A stretch of DNA of 64,000 nt from Paraescarpia echinospica (Eukaryota > Annelida > Polychaeta > Sabellida > Siboglinidae): assembly GCA_020002185.1 (NCBI GenBank), contig CM034534.1, positions 33,593,170 to 33,657,169 of the forward strand. Reading direction: 5' to 3'. Below, one piece after another: positions 45,301-57,497 of the stretch; position 1 is the first letter of the stretch; the number at the start of each line of letters is the position of its first letter. Made by a program: the position numbers and the translations under genes. The notes beneath the pieces were generated by a model. The model had not been told where the DNA came from. It was given only the letters and a program-made list of their open reading frames with translations, and searched no databases.

Positions 45301-47399
45301 ATGATTTGCACCAAGGCACATAGGGATCACTCGCTAAAGCCTTTCAGAAATACAAGTAAACAGGAAGGACACGTTTTAGCTGAAGTTGTTGATCTGTGGA
45401 ATTCCCTTCGGAACACAAACTCACAGCACCAACAGAAGATAAACACTGAGTAAACCAGAGTAACACACGACTGAAAGGAAAACTAGTTGCCAAGAGCAGT
45501 ATACCTACATAGAAAGATTTCCATCAAGACCAACTAAAGAGTATCTATATATTATTTCGATGTGCTTATGTTAATTGTGCATTGTTTCACTGGGCAGATA
45601 CTTCCTTAATTGTTTCTGTGGAATTTGCTTTCTCAAGTTAAACTGCCGCCTTACAAAAATCCAGCAGAGGTATTATGTCATCTCATGATCTGTATGCTCT
45701 TAATCAATCACAACGAACATAAAACAAGTTCAAGTTCAAACTAAAACGTCTTTATTATTATGTCACTAACATTGTGCTCGTATTACTTTACTTTAGCAGT
45801 GACATATGTCATTGTGTACGTTATCTTGGTGCAATACAAGACACGAGATCATCTGAAATGAGAATTTGTATTGCTAATAATGTTACATAACATGTTCTGA
45901 GGCTGAGAGTGAAAATGAGTAAATCAATAACTAGAAACATAATCAAACATACAGCCTATGCGACATTACTAAATACTACAGACAATGACCATCACACTAG
46001 GCAAAGTCATTACATCTCTATTCCGTACAGCCGAACCTCCCGAGACAGAAAGTGTATAAGATACTACCTACCAGCTCTACTCAGAAACATGCCACCTAGA
46101 ATTACGGAAAAAGTCAGTACTCATAGCCTTCACGGTTTCTCTTTATATCTAACGAAATACCGTTTGGACCAATACAAAGAGGTTTGCACAATTGTGAATT
46201 TCATATATTATGTAGGCAACACAATAATTTGTAATTTTTTAAAGTGAATATGTTTATTATATAATAAACAGCCTACACGTTGTATTAGAATTAATAGATT
46301 CTACTAGAATTTATTAATTTTATCCTCTTTCTATTAATAGGCCGATTTCCATGTGTATTCTCGAACCATGCAGAGCAGCACTGGTTATGAAGATCTAACA
46401 TGCTTCGGTTTATGCTAACCTTTCAGTATCTGTGTAGTGTTTTTCATAATGTATGAAGCAACTGCGCCTAAAAGCAAACTATATTTTAATATAAACTGAG
46501 CACGGTATTCTGTTCTCCAATTAAATGTTTTCCTATGAAATGAAATAGCCATTGATAAATCGCATGTAGGCCCATTACAATGCCATTACTGAAGGGAAGA
46601 GACCAACAAATTTACTGAAGCGTAAAAGATAGTGGCGAAGTGGGACAGTCAGGCCAGATCTCTTTGGGGCCAGCTGTGACAGGATGCAAGATCAGGATAT
46701 TTCAGTTACTTGATCATGTGACTGCGGCCACATGACCAGAATCCTGGGTCTGCATCCCTCTGGGTGTCAAGACGAGCCAAAAAGAGGTGTTGAGACCGAA
46801 TGCCCCAAGAGGTGTTGAGACCGAATGCCCCAACTGCAGTAACGCTGGTTAACACCACAGTTATGCAATCAAAGTGACCAAAACGCTGCTGATGCAACCA
46901 ACTATTTTCCCCAAAGCGTCCACAAATGTCGCAGCCGACGCAATCCTAAATCGAGGCAAGAAATCATGAAAAGGTGAGAACAATATGGATGTCTATTCGT
47001 GGTGCATTCATTATGAACAAAATATAAAAAGAAATAGCACAGAACTGAAACATGACAATTATATACAACTTTAAATAAGTTCCAACCATCATGTAAAAAC
47101 CTCTTGACAAACTGTCACAACATGACTCTTCAAAGTTCCACACTGTGAAACACATATTCCTCATGTCTGACGTTTGAAGTGTTTCTCACCAGTCTGTTTG
47201 TACATATCTCTTCAAACTTTCGTTCCTGGCAAAACAGTGTCCACACACGTCACATTTGAAGGGTTTCTCACCAGTGTGAGTGTGCATACGCCTTTTTATA
47301 TATTTATTCTGGCCGAAACGTGTTACACACGTAACATTCGAATGCTTTTTTTATCAGTGTGAGTGCATACATGTCTATTCAGAGCTAAAAAAAAACTGG

Positions 47400-48725
47400 G
47401 AAACATTTTCCACACGTGTCACACTTCAAGGGTTTCTAACCAGTGTGATTGCGTACATGACTCCTTAAAATACCACAGTGGGAAAAACATATTCCACATG
47501 TGCCTCATTTGAAGGGTTTCTCACCGATGTGAATGCGTAGGTGATTCTTCAAAACTCGACTCTCAGCAAACCGTACTCCACACTTGTCACACTGGAAGGG
47601 TTTCTCACCAGTGTGAGTGCGCATGTGTATCTTCAAACTCCTATTGTGTGACACACATATTCCACATGTATCACACTTGAAGAGTTTCTCACCAGTGTGA
47701 GTGCGTATGTGTACCTTCAAATGGCCACGCTGGCCAAAACATAAACCACATGTCTCACAATGGAAGGGTTTCTCACCAGTGTGAGTGCGCATATGTATAT
47801 TCAAGTGGCCACGTTGGCCAAGACATATTCCACATGTGTCACACTTGAAGGGTTTCTCACCAGTGTGAGTGCACATGTGTTCCTTTAAATTACCACATTG
47901 TCTAAAACATACTCCACACGTGTCACACTTGAAGGGTTTCTCACCAGCATGAATGCGTACGTGACTCTTCAACGTACCACACTGAGAAAAACATATTCCA
48001 CATGTGTCACATTTGAAGGGTTTCTCACCAGTGTGAGTGCACATGTGTTCCTTTAAATTACCACATTGTCTAAAACATACTCCACACGTGTCACACTTGA
48101 AGGGTTTCTCACCAGTGTGAATGCGTACGTGACTCTTCAAAGTACCACACTGAGAAAAACATATTCCACATGTGTCACATTTGAAGGGTTTCTCACAATT
48201 GTGAGTGCGCATATGTACCTTCAAATTGCCACTCTCAGCAAACCGTACTCCACATGTGTGTTATTTCAAGGGTTTCTCACCTGAATGCGCATGTGTATTT
48301 TGAAATGGCTACTATGGCCAGAACATATTCCACATTTGCCACACTTGAAGGGTTTCTCACCGGTGTGAGTGCGTAGGTGATTCTTCAAAATTCCACTCAG
48401 AGCCAACCGTACTCTACACGTGTCACACTTGAAGGGTTTCTCACCAGTGTGAGTGCGCATGTGTACCTTCAAATTGCCACTATGGCCAAAACATACTCCA
48501 CACCTGTCACACTTGAAGGGTTTCTCACCAGTGTGAGTGCGTTAATAAGCTTTTTTTTTTTAGCAAATTGAGCACCACAAGTTTTACATTTGCGGGATTT
48601 CTTCTCTGTGTTAGTATGTGTGCCTTTATCTTGTGACTCAGTGTCGAATTAGCCCCATTAGTGTCACAGTTTGATGTTGTAATCGGGGTATGGTTGAGCA
48701 GGAGTCTTCATTGACCACTCATTGT
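47400..48725 (-). pseudogene. C2H2 zinc-finger gene B, frame-broken
   Basis: Open pieces 48472-48266 and 48224-47505 hold about ten fingers with TGEKPFK linkers. The ATG (near 48723) is followed two codons later by TGA, a run of 11 A (complement of the T-run at about 48550) shifts frame in the first finger, and a finger is partly deleted at about 48240-48290. A two-finger module (CSQCGTLKSHV / FRQCGNLKEHM; 168 bp) is duplicated at about 48195-48030 and 48027-47860. More decayed fingers continue after the TGA near 47505. Confidence 0.75.
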
Positions 48726-49140
48726 GAAGAAAGTGTTACTTCAGTGATGCCAGTTGGTTAGTGATGTCAGAATGAGATATGTCACTTAGTTCTTGATATC
48801 AGACTGATCATGTCGATGAGTGGCCCTAGTAGAATCGCTGCCAGCAGTTCTACGCGGTCAGATGACTGAAATGTCAGATAAACACTTATGGTAACAAATA
48901 TAACATTCATTTCGGTGATAAAAACATACATACATGTGACAGTGACTCAGGTTAAACATTCATTTGTAACATGAACTTTTTTATTAAAATCATAATCAAT
49001 AAAAATTTGGTAAATAATTGTTTTTGTTTATTTTAGATATTTAGGCGTGACTTGTTGCAGTATAAGTTAAATACTTTTGAAAGCATAGTATTAACTGATA
49101 CAAGTTTACTCTTAATTTTTTAGTTTATAGTTAGCGTTAC

Positions 49141-50380
49141 TGCAAATCATGAACTCTACCCCGGATATTTATCCGGTAACCGTACCTCGGAAAACCATGA
49201 AAACGGTCATCTACAGTAACCAAACGTCTCATGATATATGTAATATACCTATTCTACACGCAAGCACTTGTCACGTGATTTAAAAAAAAATTACTGTACA
49301 AGAGAAATCCACTCATTTTTTGTGTATACATTAGTTCCTCCGAAAATCCCGGAAGGTGGCGCCACTTTACGGTTGATTTCAGAGTTGGCTTGGCAGAGAT
49401 CTTTCAACATGTATGCCAGATTTATTATTATTATAGATCACATTTTATACTACAATAATATTGCCAGAGACAATCAAACATGCGATATTTAATTAAATAA
49501 GGTTATCTTAAATTTAAAGTTGACAACAGCTGTGTATTTATTAGGATTATCGGCTTAAGTAATTACTCCTGCATTTTAATGTTCATTATTAGAGATAATT
49601 TATCATGGCTATGATACAATAATAATAATAATATTTTATTTTGTTAAGTCCAATCCAATATTGTTCACAACGCTTTATAACAATACACAAGTATATGTTA
49701 AAAATAATGCATTTGAATAAAAAAAACAATAGTTGTTATATCATAGATAAAATTAACTAATAATAATAGCAATTAAAACAATCAATATAGTAGAAGTAGA
49801 AAATGAATGTGATGTAAAATTAATGTAAACATCCATAAATTAGGCTAAAATGTATACAAAAAGTAAATAAATAGGTAAATAAATAAACGTTAAACATCAA
49901 TCAGCTATGGTAAAACAGTGTTGGTAAGGGTCCGAGTTACATATACGCTGCAGTGAACAGGTGAGTCTTAGTCTCAATACATATATATTAATTTTTGTTT
50001 TAAATAATTTGTTGCAAAATGTAATGTCTATTATTATTTTTTAATGCAATATGTTTTGGAGCACTGTTAATTTATATGCTGTAGTGTACTATCACTGGTA
50101 TACAGATTACAAATATTGTTTTAAATAATACTATAATTTAACATGGACAAAAATGAAAAGTAGTGGTCACACGTAATGCATATACAGTGTACATTATATG
50201 TGTACATTATATGTATGTATTTATAATGATGATTCTGTAAAGGTGGTATTGGGAAGAGTTGATTGGTTTGCCATTAAATTATAATTTTTGTGAATGTATT
50301 GTTTTATTATTTAAATATAAAGCGTGTGAAATCAATACGTACTGTAAACCTCGCCGAAATACACAATCGGAGGAAGAGCA
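49141..50380. other. Intergenic, AT-rich, no gene seen
   Basis: Contains an AATAAT microsatellite at about 49618-49640. Nothing else supported. Confidence 0.55.
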
Positions 50381-50668
50381 AGAAATCCCAGAACGCTATG
50401 AACAAACACCAAGAAAATCGCTACAGTCAAGAGAAAGACTGAGGCATACAAACTGTACCGCGAGACAAGAGAAGAACAACATTACATTGAGAACAGAAGA
50501 GTATCAAACCGAGTGAAGGCCGAGGTGAGAAAGGCAGTCCGAGACTTTGAGAGAAGCGAAGTCAAACCTGAAGGCTTGCCAGATCAAAGATGAAGACTCG
50601 TTCAGCGGTGGCTGATCTTGACCGTCCGGATGGTACTATGGCAGAGACAGATGAAGTACTGAATATTT
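50381..50668 (+). pseudogene. Non-LTR RT, N-terminal part before Polinton-like insertion
   Basis: Encodes KKTEAYKLYRETREEQHYIE, then RRVSNRVKAEVRKAVRDFER, and after a frame slip VADLDRPDGTMAETDEV, the conserved linker region just before the RT domain of APE-type non-LTR elements. The homology stops at GAATATTT (about 50668) and resumes at about 55446. Confidence 0.7.
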
Positions 50669-50669
50669 G

Positions 50670-50990
<321 letters not shown>

Positions 50991-51276
50991 GGTGGGTCAT
51001 TAGAGGTAATTAAGGGTACGTAATGATTGATAATGTGTTTTGGATGTGTGTAAGAATAATTCTTCCTAAGTCCTATCATGTATAACGAGGAATGAACGAA
51101 AGAGCATATATCAAAGTTTAAAACCTGTTGGTAGGTGGGTCACGTGCATGAAGGGAGTAATGAAGGAGTAATGTACGTAGCGTCTGTGTGGTGTATGTAT
51201 GAAAGAATGATTCCTATAACGTGTATAATTAATAACCAACAAAACAACATATTTTTAAAGTTTCAAACTATTTTAT

Positions 51277-51825
51277 TTATATGTCATTACAGCAGAAACC
51301 ATCATCGTATGAGTTGCAGTCCCATCCCCAGTAAGCGTCTTTATCTCCCGTGTCAATCTGGGGTGTCATCGGGGTCGTACAAGGAGAAGGTGGGTCAAAG
51401 ACTGGTCTTTTTGCAAGCAGCTCCTGCAGGACGACGTGGAAGACTGCCTCGTTCTCATTGCGTTTATCTTCTTCTCTGGAAATATATCAAAACATTGCAA
51501 ATGGACTGTATGAATGATATGTTAAATCGTACATATAGGAGAGGTGTTGAAACGCAGATGTCGACCCAGTCTGATATCACAGTCAGGCGGATGATGTAAC
51601 CAGACACCACGTTGCTAGGCGACACGATAAGAGGTTAAGCCATGGTAACAGACGGAGACAGATAAGAAAGGACTCTGGAACGTGCCGGGAAGTGTAGAAT
51701 TAGCACGCTTCGAAGTAGATCATGTATTAGTATATATTAGGTATTATTAAAAGTAGTTACGTCCACTCCGATGTAGGGCAGTCACCGTTGGTGCTTATGT
51801 CACTGCAGGTATCATCTTCGATCAT
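51277..51825 (-). CDS. Small two-exon gene of unknown function in Polinton-like cassette (87 aa)
   Basis: Exon 1: 51825-51761 (ATG at 51825, 21 codons plus 2 bases). Intron 51760-51476 (285 bp) with GTAACT donor and TTTCCAG acceptor. Exon 2: 51475-51277, stop TAA. Total 264 nt, exactly 88 codons, and an AATAAA overlaps the stop (51271-51278). The product is acidic at the N-terminus (EDDTCSDIST), has a probable helix (EAVFHVVLQELLAKRPVF) and a Cys/Asp-rich end (GWDCNSYDDGFCC). No signal peptide. A paralogous copy in the right arm has lost the start frame and most of exon 2. I do not recognise the family. Splicing is inferred from sequence only. Confidence 0.55.
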
Positions 51826-52035
51826 TGCTAAAAAGATGATATAGACAACATTTATATGTACGTGAACGTGCGAAACATATGGTATAAAGCAATGAGAAAG
51901 ATCACATAACTATCGATTAAACATTCAGTAATTAGGGGTAAGATACTTTTAACGACATCAAATTGACCAATCAGCGACGAGTATTTAGAGACGTCTGCTG
52001 TTTTTATAGAAGTTTCGGTGTGAAAAAATTGAGGT
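51390..52035 (+). repeat. Inner inverted repeat, left arm
   Basis: Reverse complement of about 52965-53640: GACCAATCAGCGACGAGTAT pairs with ATACTCGTCGCTGATTGGTC, and GCCTAGCAACGTGGTGTC pairs with its complement near 51610. Includes exon 1, the intron and the start of exon 2 of the small gene. Confidence 0.9.
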
Positions 52036-52039
52036 GGTT

Positions 52040-52125
52040 GTGTTTGTGTGTGTTGTGTGTTTGTTGTATATCATGTGTGTTGTGTGTGTGTTATATATGT
52101 GCGTTGTTCGTACGCTGTAGGTGTG

Positions 52126-52217
<92 letters not shown>

Positions 52218-52758
52218 GTGTGTTGTGTGCGTGTGTGTGTGTTGTGTGTGTGTGTTGTTTGTATGTGTGTTGTATGACTGCTGTGTGTGTTGTGTGGGTT
52301 GTGTGTGTGTGTGTGTACAACACACAACACACCCACACAACAATCGCACACAACACACACACAAAACACACACAACACATTCACTTACACCGACAAAATA
52401 CACACTACAAACGCAACACACACACACCGCACATACAACACACACCCACTACACATACACTCAACACATATACAACACACACATCACACACACCCGCATA
52501 TATACAACACACATAAAACACACTCACACAATGCACATACAACACACATACAACACACACACACAGCACACAACACACAGCACACAACAAACACACTCTC
52601 AACACACACTCTGCACACATGCAACACACTTACAACAAATACACACACAACACACTTACAACACACACATGCACACACAACACTCACATACTACACATAT
52701 ACTGACAACACACACATACATACAACACACATACAACACACATATAACACGCACACAA

Positions 52759-52798
<40 letters not shown>

Positions 52799-52960
52799 AC
52801 ACACATTCAACACACATACAACACTCATACAATACACACACATCATAGCACACATACACAACATACAAAACACACACACAATACACACACATATACAATA
52901 TATACAACACACATAAAACACACACACCCAACACACTCAAACACACCCACCTCCATTTTT
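52040..52960. repeat. GT-rich then CA-rich hairpin centre
   Basis: 52040-52318 is GT-rich with a long (TG)n run at about 52126-52215. At 52319 it switches to CA-rich sequence through 52948, including (AC)n at about 52765-52797. The two halves are complementary in type, so with the flanking arms the whole of 51390-53640 can fold back. The many ORFs of Cys/Val or Thr/His repeats are artefacts. Confidence 0.9.
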
Positions 52961-52964
52961 GTAT

Positions 52965-53640
52965 ACAGAAACTTCTAGAAAAACATCAGACGTTTCTAAA
53001 TACTCGTCGCTGATTGGTCAATTTCATGTCATTAAAAGTATGTTAGTACCCTCCAATTACTGAATGTTTAACCGATAGTTATATTATCTTTCTCATTGCT
53101 TTATATCATACGTTTTACACGTTCAGGTACATCGAACAGTTGTCTATATCATCTTTTTAGCAATGAAAACGATACCTGCAGTGACATAAGCACCAGCGGT
53201 GACAGCACTGCATCGGAGTGGACGTAAGTGTTCAACCATTTTATAACTAGTTTTAATAATACCTAATATAAACTAATACATGACCTACTTCGAAGCGTGC
53301 TCATTCTACACTTCCCGATACAGACAGCTGTTTGTATGACGTTCCAGAGTTCTTTCTTATCTGTCTCCGTCTGTTGCCATGGTTTAACCTCTTATCGTGT
53401 CGCCTAGCAACGTGGTGTCTGGTTACATCATCCGCCTGACTGTGATATCGGACTGGGTCGACATCTGTGTTTCAATACCTCTCCTATATGTACGATTTAA
53501 CGTATCATTCATACAGTCAGTTTTCAATGTTTTGATATATTTCCAGAGAAGAAGCTAGATATACGCAATGAGCACGAGGCAGTCTTTCACGTCGTCCTGC
53601 AGGAGCTGTTTGCAAAAAGACCAGTCTTTGAGTCATCACC
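52965..53640 (-). repeat. Inner inverted repeat, right arm (with defective small-gene copy)
   Basis: Mirror of 51390-52035. The exon 1 counterpart (DTCSDISTSGDSTASEW, about 53173-53223, with a stronger donor GTAAGT) has lost its start frame by a 4-base deletion. The exon 2 counterpart (from 53551) carries an insertion and diverges after CCAGTCTTTGA at about 53630, where it joins the next gene. Confidence 0.85.
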
Positions 53641-53951
53641 AGAACACGTCCGTATTGTAACTCGTGCAGAACCTGTTTCCGAAAAACAAGGAGAGTCGCA
53701 CGATCAGTCTGAACGCGCAATACATGGTGGTCTTCAAGAATTCGCGCGACGAGTCACAGATAGGTCACTTGGCGCGACAGATGTATCCGGGACGCCTGAA
53801 GTTTGTACAGGACGCGTTCAAAGACGCCACGTCGTCACCGTACGGCTATCTCCTGATCGATATCAACCAGGACACGCCCGAAGACATGCGTCTGTGCACG
53901 GCCGTCTTTCCGGACGACACCGTTCAGTACGTGTATCAACCCAAGGTATAA
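53610..53951 (+). pseudogene. Polinton-associated conserved protein, N-terminally broken
   Basis: LVQNLFPKNKESRTISLN, YMVVFKNSRDESQIGHLARQ, MYPGR, GYLLIDINQDTPEDMRL and FPDDTVQYVY form a series I know from a widespread Polinton-associated family without settled function. An in-frame TAA (about 53660) separates it from upstream codons reading DQSLSHHQNTSVL. The only internal ATG-like start in the open part is CTG/ATG further in, so a normal start is missing. Stop TAA at 53949-53951. Confidence 0.6.
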
Positions 53952-53988
53952 GACGACCGCGCACGCGCCTCGTCTCTTCAGTTGCACC

Positions 53989-54349
53989 ATGTCCGAGCTC
54001 GTGACACATACTGTGCATACAGGCGCTGAACAGATACAAGAGCACCAAATTGAGGCGAGCCATCATCAACAACGTCGACGCCGATCTTCTGTGCGCATTG
54101 GCCGCGTGTGCTTACAACATATTGAAGAGGAACATTCCCTTGACCGCCGTACAGAGACAACGTTTGAGTAAGTACAAAGCGAAACTGCGCGAGCTGGGAC
54201 GGAAAGGCGTGCCGGCGGCGAGACGTGGCATCTTGCTTCAGGGTAACCAGGTCGGCGAGGGACAGACCGGCGGCTTCCTGTCGGCTCTGCTAGCACCGTT
54301 GGCCGGTGCGGTCTTTCTACCCTTGCTCAAAGAGGTGCTACTCAAGTAG
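53989..54349 (+). CDS. Polinton-associated small protein with hydrophobic C-terminus
   Basis: Begins ATG 53989 (MSEL), but the conserved part LNRYKSTKLRRAIINNVDAD is in the +1 frame from about 54020, and reads on to 54349 with ILKRNIPLTAVQRQRLSKYK and a glycine/hydrophobic tail (GGFLSALLAPLAGAVFLPLL). The layout (basic middle, amphipathic or membrane-active tail) is typical of a small gene that follows the preceding family in Polintons; a capsid-associated role is only inferred. Codon use is GC-rich, unlike the surroundings. One frame break near the start makes it doubtful. Confidence 0.5.
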
Positions 54350-54389
54350 ACGACGGAGGAACACGCACGGAAGATGGCCTTGGTAGGTC

Positions 54390-54730
54390 CAATTAGTTAC
54401 CCCTAATTACCCTTTATTACCCCACATTACCCCTTTACTTACCACTAATATTACCTACTTACCCACAATTACCCCTTAGTTACCCTTGTGTACTCTTACT
54501 TACCCCTTACTTGCCGTTAAATACCCCTTAATTACCCATAATTACCCCTTAACCATTAATAACCCATAAATACCCACAACTGCCCCTTAGTTATCCCTTA
54601 CTTACCTCTTAATTAGATCTTATTTACCCTTATTTACACTTAATTACCCTTAATTAACCCTAATTACCTCTTAAATATCCTTCGTTACCCATGATTACCC
54701 TTTATTATGCACAATTACCCCTTAAATTTA
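54390..54730. repeat. Degenerate TTACCCCTTAA-type array
   Basis: About 340 bp of irregular AATTACCCCTTA / TTACCCATAATTACC units. Not a (TTAGGG)n telomere repeat, since spacing and sequence vary. Confidence 0.8.
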
Positions 54731-54734
54731 TATA

Positions 54735-55030
54735 CTTTCATAATACTCCATGACCTACTCAGAAACATGCTAATTATCCACATCTTGATACGTGTTATCA
54801 CGTGATTACAGCAAGTTCCATAGTCCTTCCTTATCTGTCACCGTATATTGCCCTGGCGTAACCTCTTATCAAGTCGCTTAGCAACGTGGTGTCTGGTTAC
54901 ATTGTGTCCCAACCAGCTGTACATCGTAATTTCAGACTGCATAAACAATGTCTGTGTGTTCCATACCCCTAATTTGTGTCAGATTTAAGGTATAATTCAT
55001 ACAGACCGTTTTCACAATTTTGATTTATGA
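54735..55030 (+). repeat. Third copy of the small-gene intron
   Basis: Diverged direct copy of 53270-53545: CATGACCTACT, CCTTCCTTATCTGTC, TAGCAACGTGGTGTCTGGTTA, TCATACAGACCGTTTTCA. No exon sequence follows. Confidence 0.75.
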
Positions 55031-55139
55031 TGCACAGTGGCATCGGTGTTGATATATAATTAAAACTTTGTAAACTTTGAAATATGGTGTTTTGTTCGTT
55101 TCTACTTGTACGCAATAGGACATAGGCAAAATTAAAACA

Positions 55140-55260
55140 GGTTTAAACGAAACTTTGATATATCCTCTTTCGTTCATTCCTCGTTATAACACGATATGAA
55201 TTCAAGGGTCACTCACTCCACTCCCTTCCACCAGGAGGTATACTACATCCGGTCACGTGC

Positions 55261-55317
<57 letters not shown>

Positions 55318-55386
55318 TATATACACTTGAGACAGATGCCATTTTTGAATTTCTCCATGGGACAACCGCCACCCCCTGGTACGTAT

Positions 55387-55446
<60 letters not shown>
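55140..55446 (-). repeat. Outer terminal inverted repeat, right, with (CA)n and (TC)n
   Basis: Inverted partner of 50670-50990. (CA)n at 55263-55314 and (CT)n at 55395-55446. The (CT)n run hides the exact end and any target duplication. Confidence 0.8.
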
Positions 55447-55449
<3 letters not shown>

Positions 55450-55728
55450 CTGTTTCATTACAAGAAAGCCTTGAGAACATCCCCGCATTAGAAAGATCCA
55501 CAAATGGCTGACATCCTGATCACAGACGAATAAATCCAAAAGATTTTCAAGACATCGAAAACAACAAAACCACCAGGTCCTGGTGGGCTTCATCCTCGTC
55601 CTTTGGTGGAAATGGCAAATGAGTTGATTGAAATTTTCCAGGTATTATTCAGTAAATCACTCGCTGAAGGAACCTTACCATCCCGTTAGAGAGAGGGGAG
55701 CATCACCCCAATATTTAAGAAAGGCCGA
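55447..55728 (+). pseudogene. Non-LTR RT, continuation after the insertion
   Basis: VSLQESLENIPALE, then LITDE-type and KTTKPPGPGGLHPRPLVEMA, NELIEIFQVLFSKSLAEGTL, and ITPIFKKG-type end at about 55720. Continues 50381-50668 when the cassette is removed. Minus-strand counterpart in unit A is 17196-17660. Confidence 0.75.
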
Positions 55729-55968
55729 AACACTGGCAACATTTCCATATTCCAGAATAGATCTGACGAGACATGTATACAGTCTGTTTACGATTTTTCC
55801 AACTAGATAGGTAAACGACCTTCTGATAATGCCAAGCATTTTGTTGGTCTTGTTTGTTAGTGACTCCACCCGTTGGTCAAATTTCAGTTCATTGCCGACT
55901 TGTACACCCAAATCTTTCTCACTTGTCGTTTCCTCCAGGGTGGTATTTGTTCCAATGCGTAGCATCAA
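55729..55968 (-). pseudogene. Non-LTR RT, C-terminal fragment (unit C)
   Basis: Minus strand: MMLRIGTNTTLEETTSEKDL, GVQVGNELKFDQRVESL, IIRRSFTYL, CLVRSILEYGNV, ending at the same tail-to-tail junction as in unit A. The catalytic FADD segment is absent from both halves. Confidence 0.75.
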
Positions 55969-55984
55969 CTTATATAAGTTGACT

Positions 55985-56165
55985 CTTAATTAACTTTCAA
56001 GTTTTATTGCTAACCTTGGAGCCTATCGTCGTCTCCACCCGGATTCAGGGTAAACCGGGATCAGTGTCGTACAGGGAAAACCAGTGTTATCTTCCAGGCG
56101 GCAGAACGGGAGCCCTACGGTGCTCCCATCTCACGGCATCTGGATAATCGAGGCTACACAACTGC
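55985..56165 (+). repeat. ~150-bp inverted-flank repeat, copy C-left
   Basis: Inverted relative to 59600-59755: ATCCAGATGCCGTGAGATGG (complement) against ACCCAGGCGCCGTGAGATGG, plus the CCGGATTCAGGG / CCCAGATTCGGG end. Roughly two-thirds identical by eye. Confidence 0.6.
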
Positions 56166-56177
56166 TAAAGCCTTTCA

Positions 56178-56410
56178 GAGATAGGAGTAAACAGGAAGTA
56201 GACAGTTTAGCTGAAGTGATAGAAGTAAACAGGAAGTAGACATTTTAGCTCAAGTGATAGGAGTAAACAGGCAGGATACATTTTAGCTAAAGTGATAGGA
56301 GTAAACAGGAAGGAGACATTTTAGCTGAAGTGATAGGAGTAAACAGGAAGGAGACATTTTAGCTGAAGTGATAGGAGTAAACAGGAAGGAGCCATTTTAG
56401 CTGAAGTCTC
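56178..56410. repeat. 38-bp minisatellite, ~6 copies (unit C)
   Basis: GTGATAGGAGTAAACAGGAA plus GGAGACATTTTAGCTGAA on the plus strand; same unit as 14693-16708 inverted. Confidence 0.9.
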
Positions 56411-57497
56411 AGATCTGCGAAATTCCCTTCGGAAAACAAAGTCAGCACCAACTGTAGATAAACACTGACTAAGCCAGAGTAAAACACGACTGAAAGGAAA
56501 ACTAGTTTCCAAGAGCAGTATACCTACATAGAAAGATTTCCATCAAGACCAACTAAAGAGTATCTATGTATTATTTCGATATGCTTATGTTAATTGTGCA
56601 TTGTTTCACTGGGCAGATACTTCCTTAATTTTGTTGTGTTATTTGCTTTGACAAGTTAAACAGCCGCCATGCAAAAGTTCAGGAGAGGTTCTGTTATATC
56701 ATCTCATGGTCTGTGTAGTCTTAATTAATCACAACGAACATACAAGTTCAAACTAAAACGTCTTTATTATTATGTCACTAACATTGTGCTCATATTACTT
56801 TACTTTAGCAGTGACATATGTCATTGTGTACGTTATCTTGGTGCAATACAACAAACGAGATCATCTAAAATGAGAGTTTACATTGCCAATAATGTTACAT
56901 AGCATATTGTGAGGCTAAATGAGTGAAAATAAGTAAATCAATGACTACAAGTATAATCTAACATACACCCTAACATTACAATTCCACAACATTGCTGAAG
57001 GGAAGAGGCCAACACATTTACTGAAGCGTCCAAGATAGTCGCTGCTGTAACGCTAGTTAACACCAAAGTTTTGCAATGAAAGTAACCAAAACGCTGCTCA
57101 AGCAACCAACTATTTTTTCGAAGCGTCCACAAATGTCGCAGACGACGCTATCCTGAATTGAGGCAAAATGCTGAAAAGTTGAGAACAATATGGATGTCTA
57201 TTTCTGGTGCATTCATTATGAGCAAAACATCAAAAGAAATAGCACAGAACTGCAACATGATAATTATGTACAACTTTAAATAAGTTCCAATCATCACGTA
57301 AAAAACCCTTGACAAATTGTCACCACATCAATCTTCTAAGTTCCACACTGGCAAACACGTATTACTCGTGTATGACATTTCAAGTGTTTCTCACCAGTCT
57401 GTTTGCACATGTCTCTTCAAACTTTCGTTCCTGGCAAAACAGTATCCACACGTCACATTAAAGGGTTTTTCACCAGTGTGAATGTACAAATGCCTCT
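56411..57497 (-). repeat. Unit C, 3' spacer
   Basis: Paralogous to 13566-14692 and to unit B. Near the ZNF end (57400-57497) decayed finger pieces (VHTGEKPFN-type linker, RNESLKRH) continue beyond the stop of gene C. Confidence 0.6.

Larger units (their letters stand above)
45083..49140 (-). repeat. Zinc-finger unit B (segmental duplicate of A and C)
   Basis: The left edge, at about CCAATGCATAGCAT (45085-45098), matches the point in units A and C next to the RT fragment, but no RT follows here. Contents: inverted-flank repeat 45140-45300, a single 38-bp unit about 45345-45383, 3' spacer with two extra insertions (about 45962-46575 and about 46627-46835), the ZNF pseudogene, and 5' flank to about 49140. 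The insertion at 46627-46835 holds a 25-bp tandem duplication (AAGAGGTGTTGAGACCGAAT...). Confidence 0.7.

Noticed and set aside
52048..52946. Long Cys/Val- and Thr/His-rich ORFs
   Set aside because: Pure products of GT/CA simple sequence.
54390..54730. Interstitial telomere repeat
   Set aside because: Units are irregular TTACCCC words, not a regular TTAGGG/CCCTAA array.
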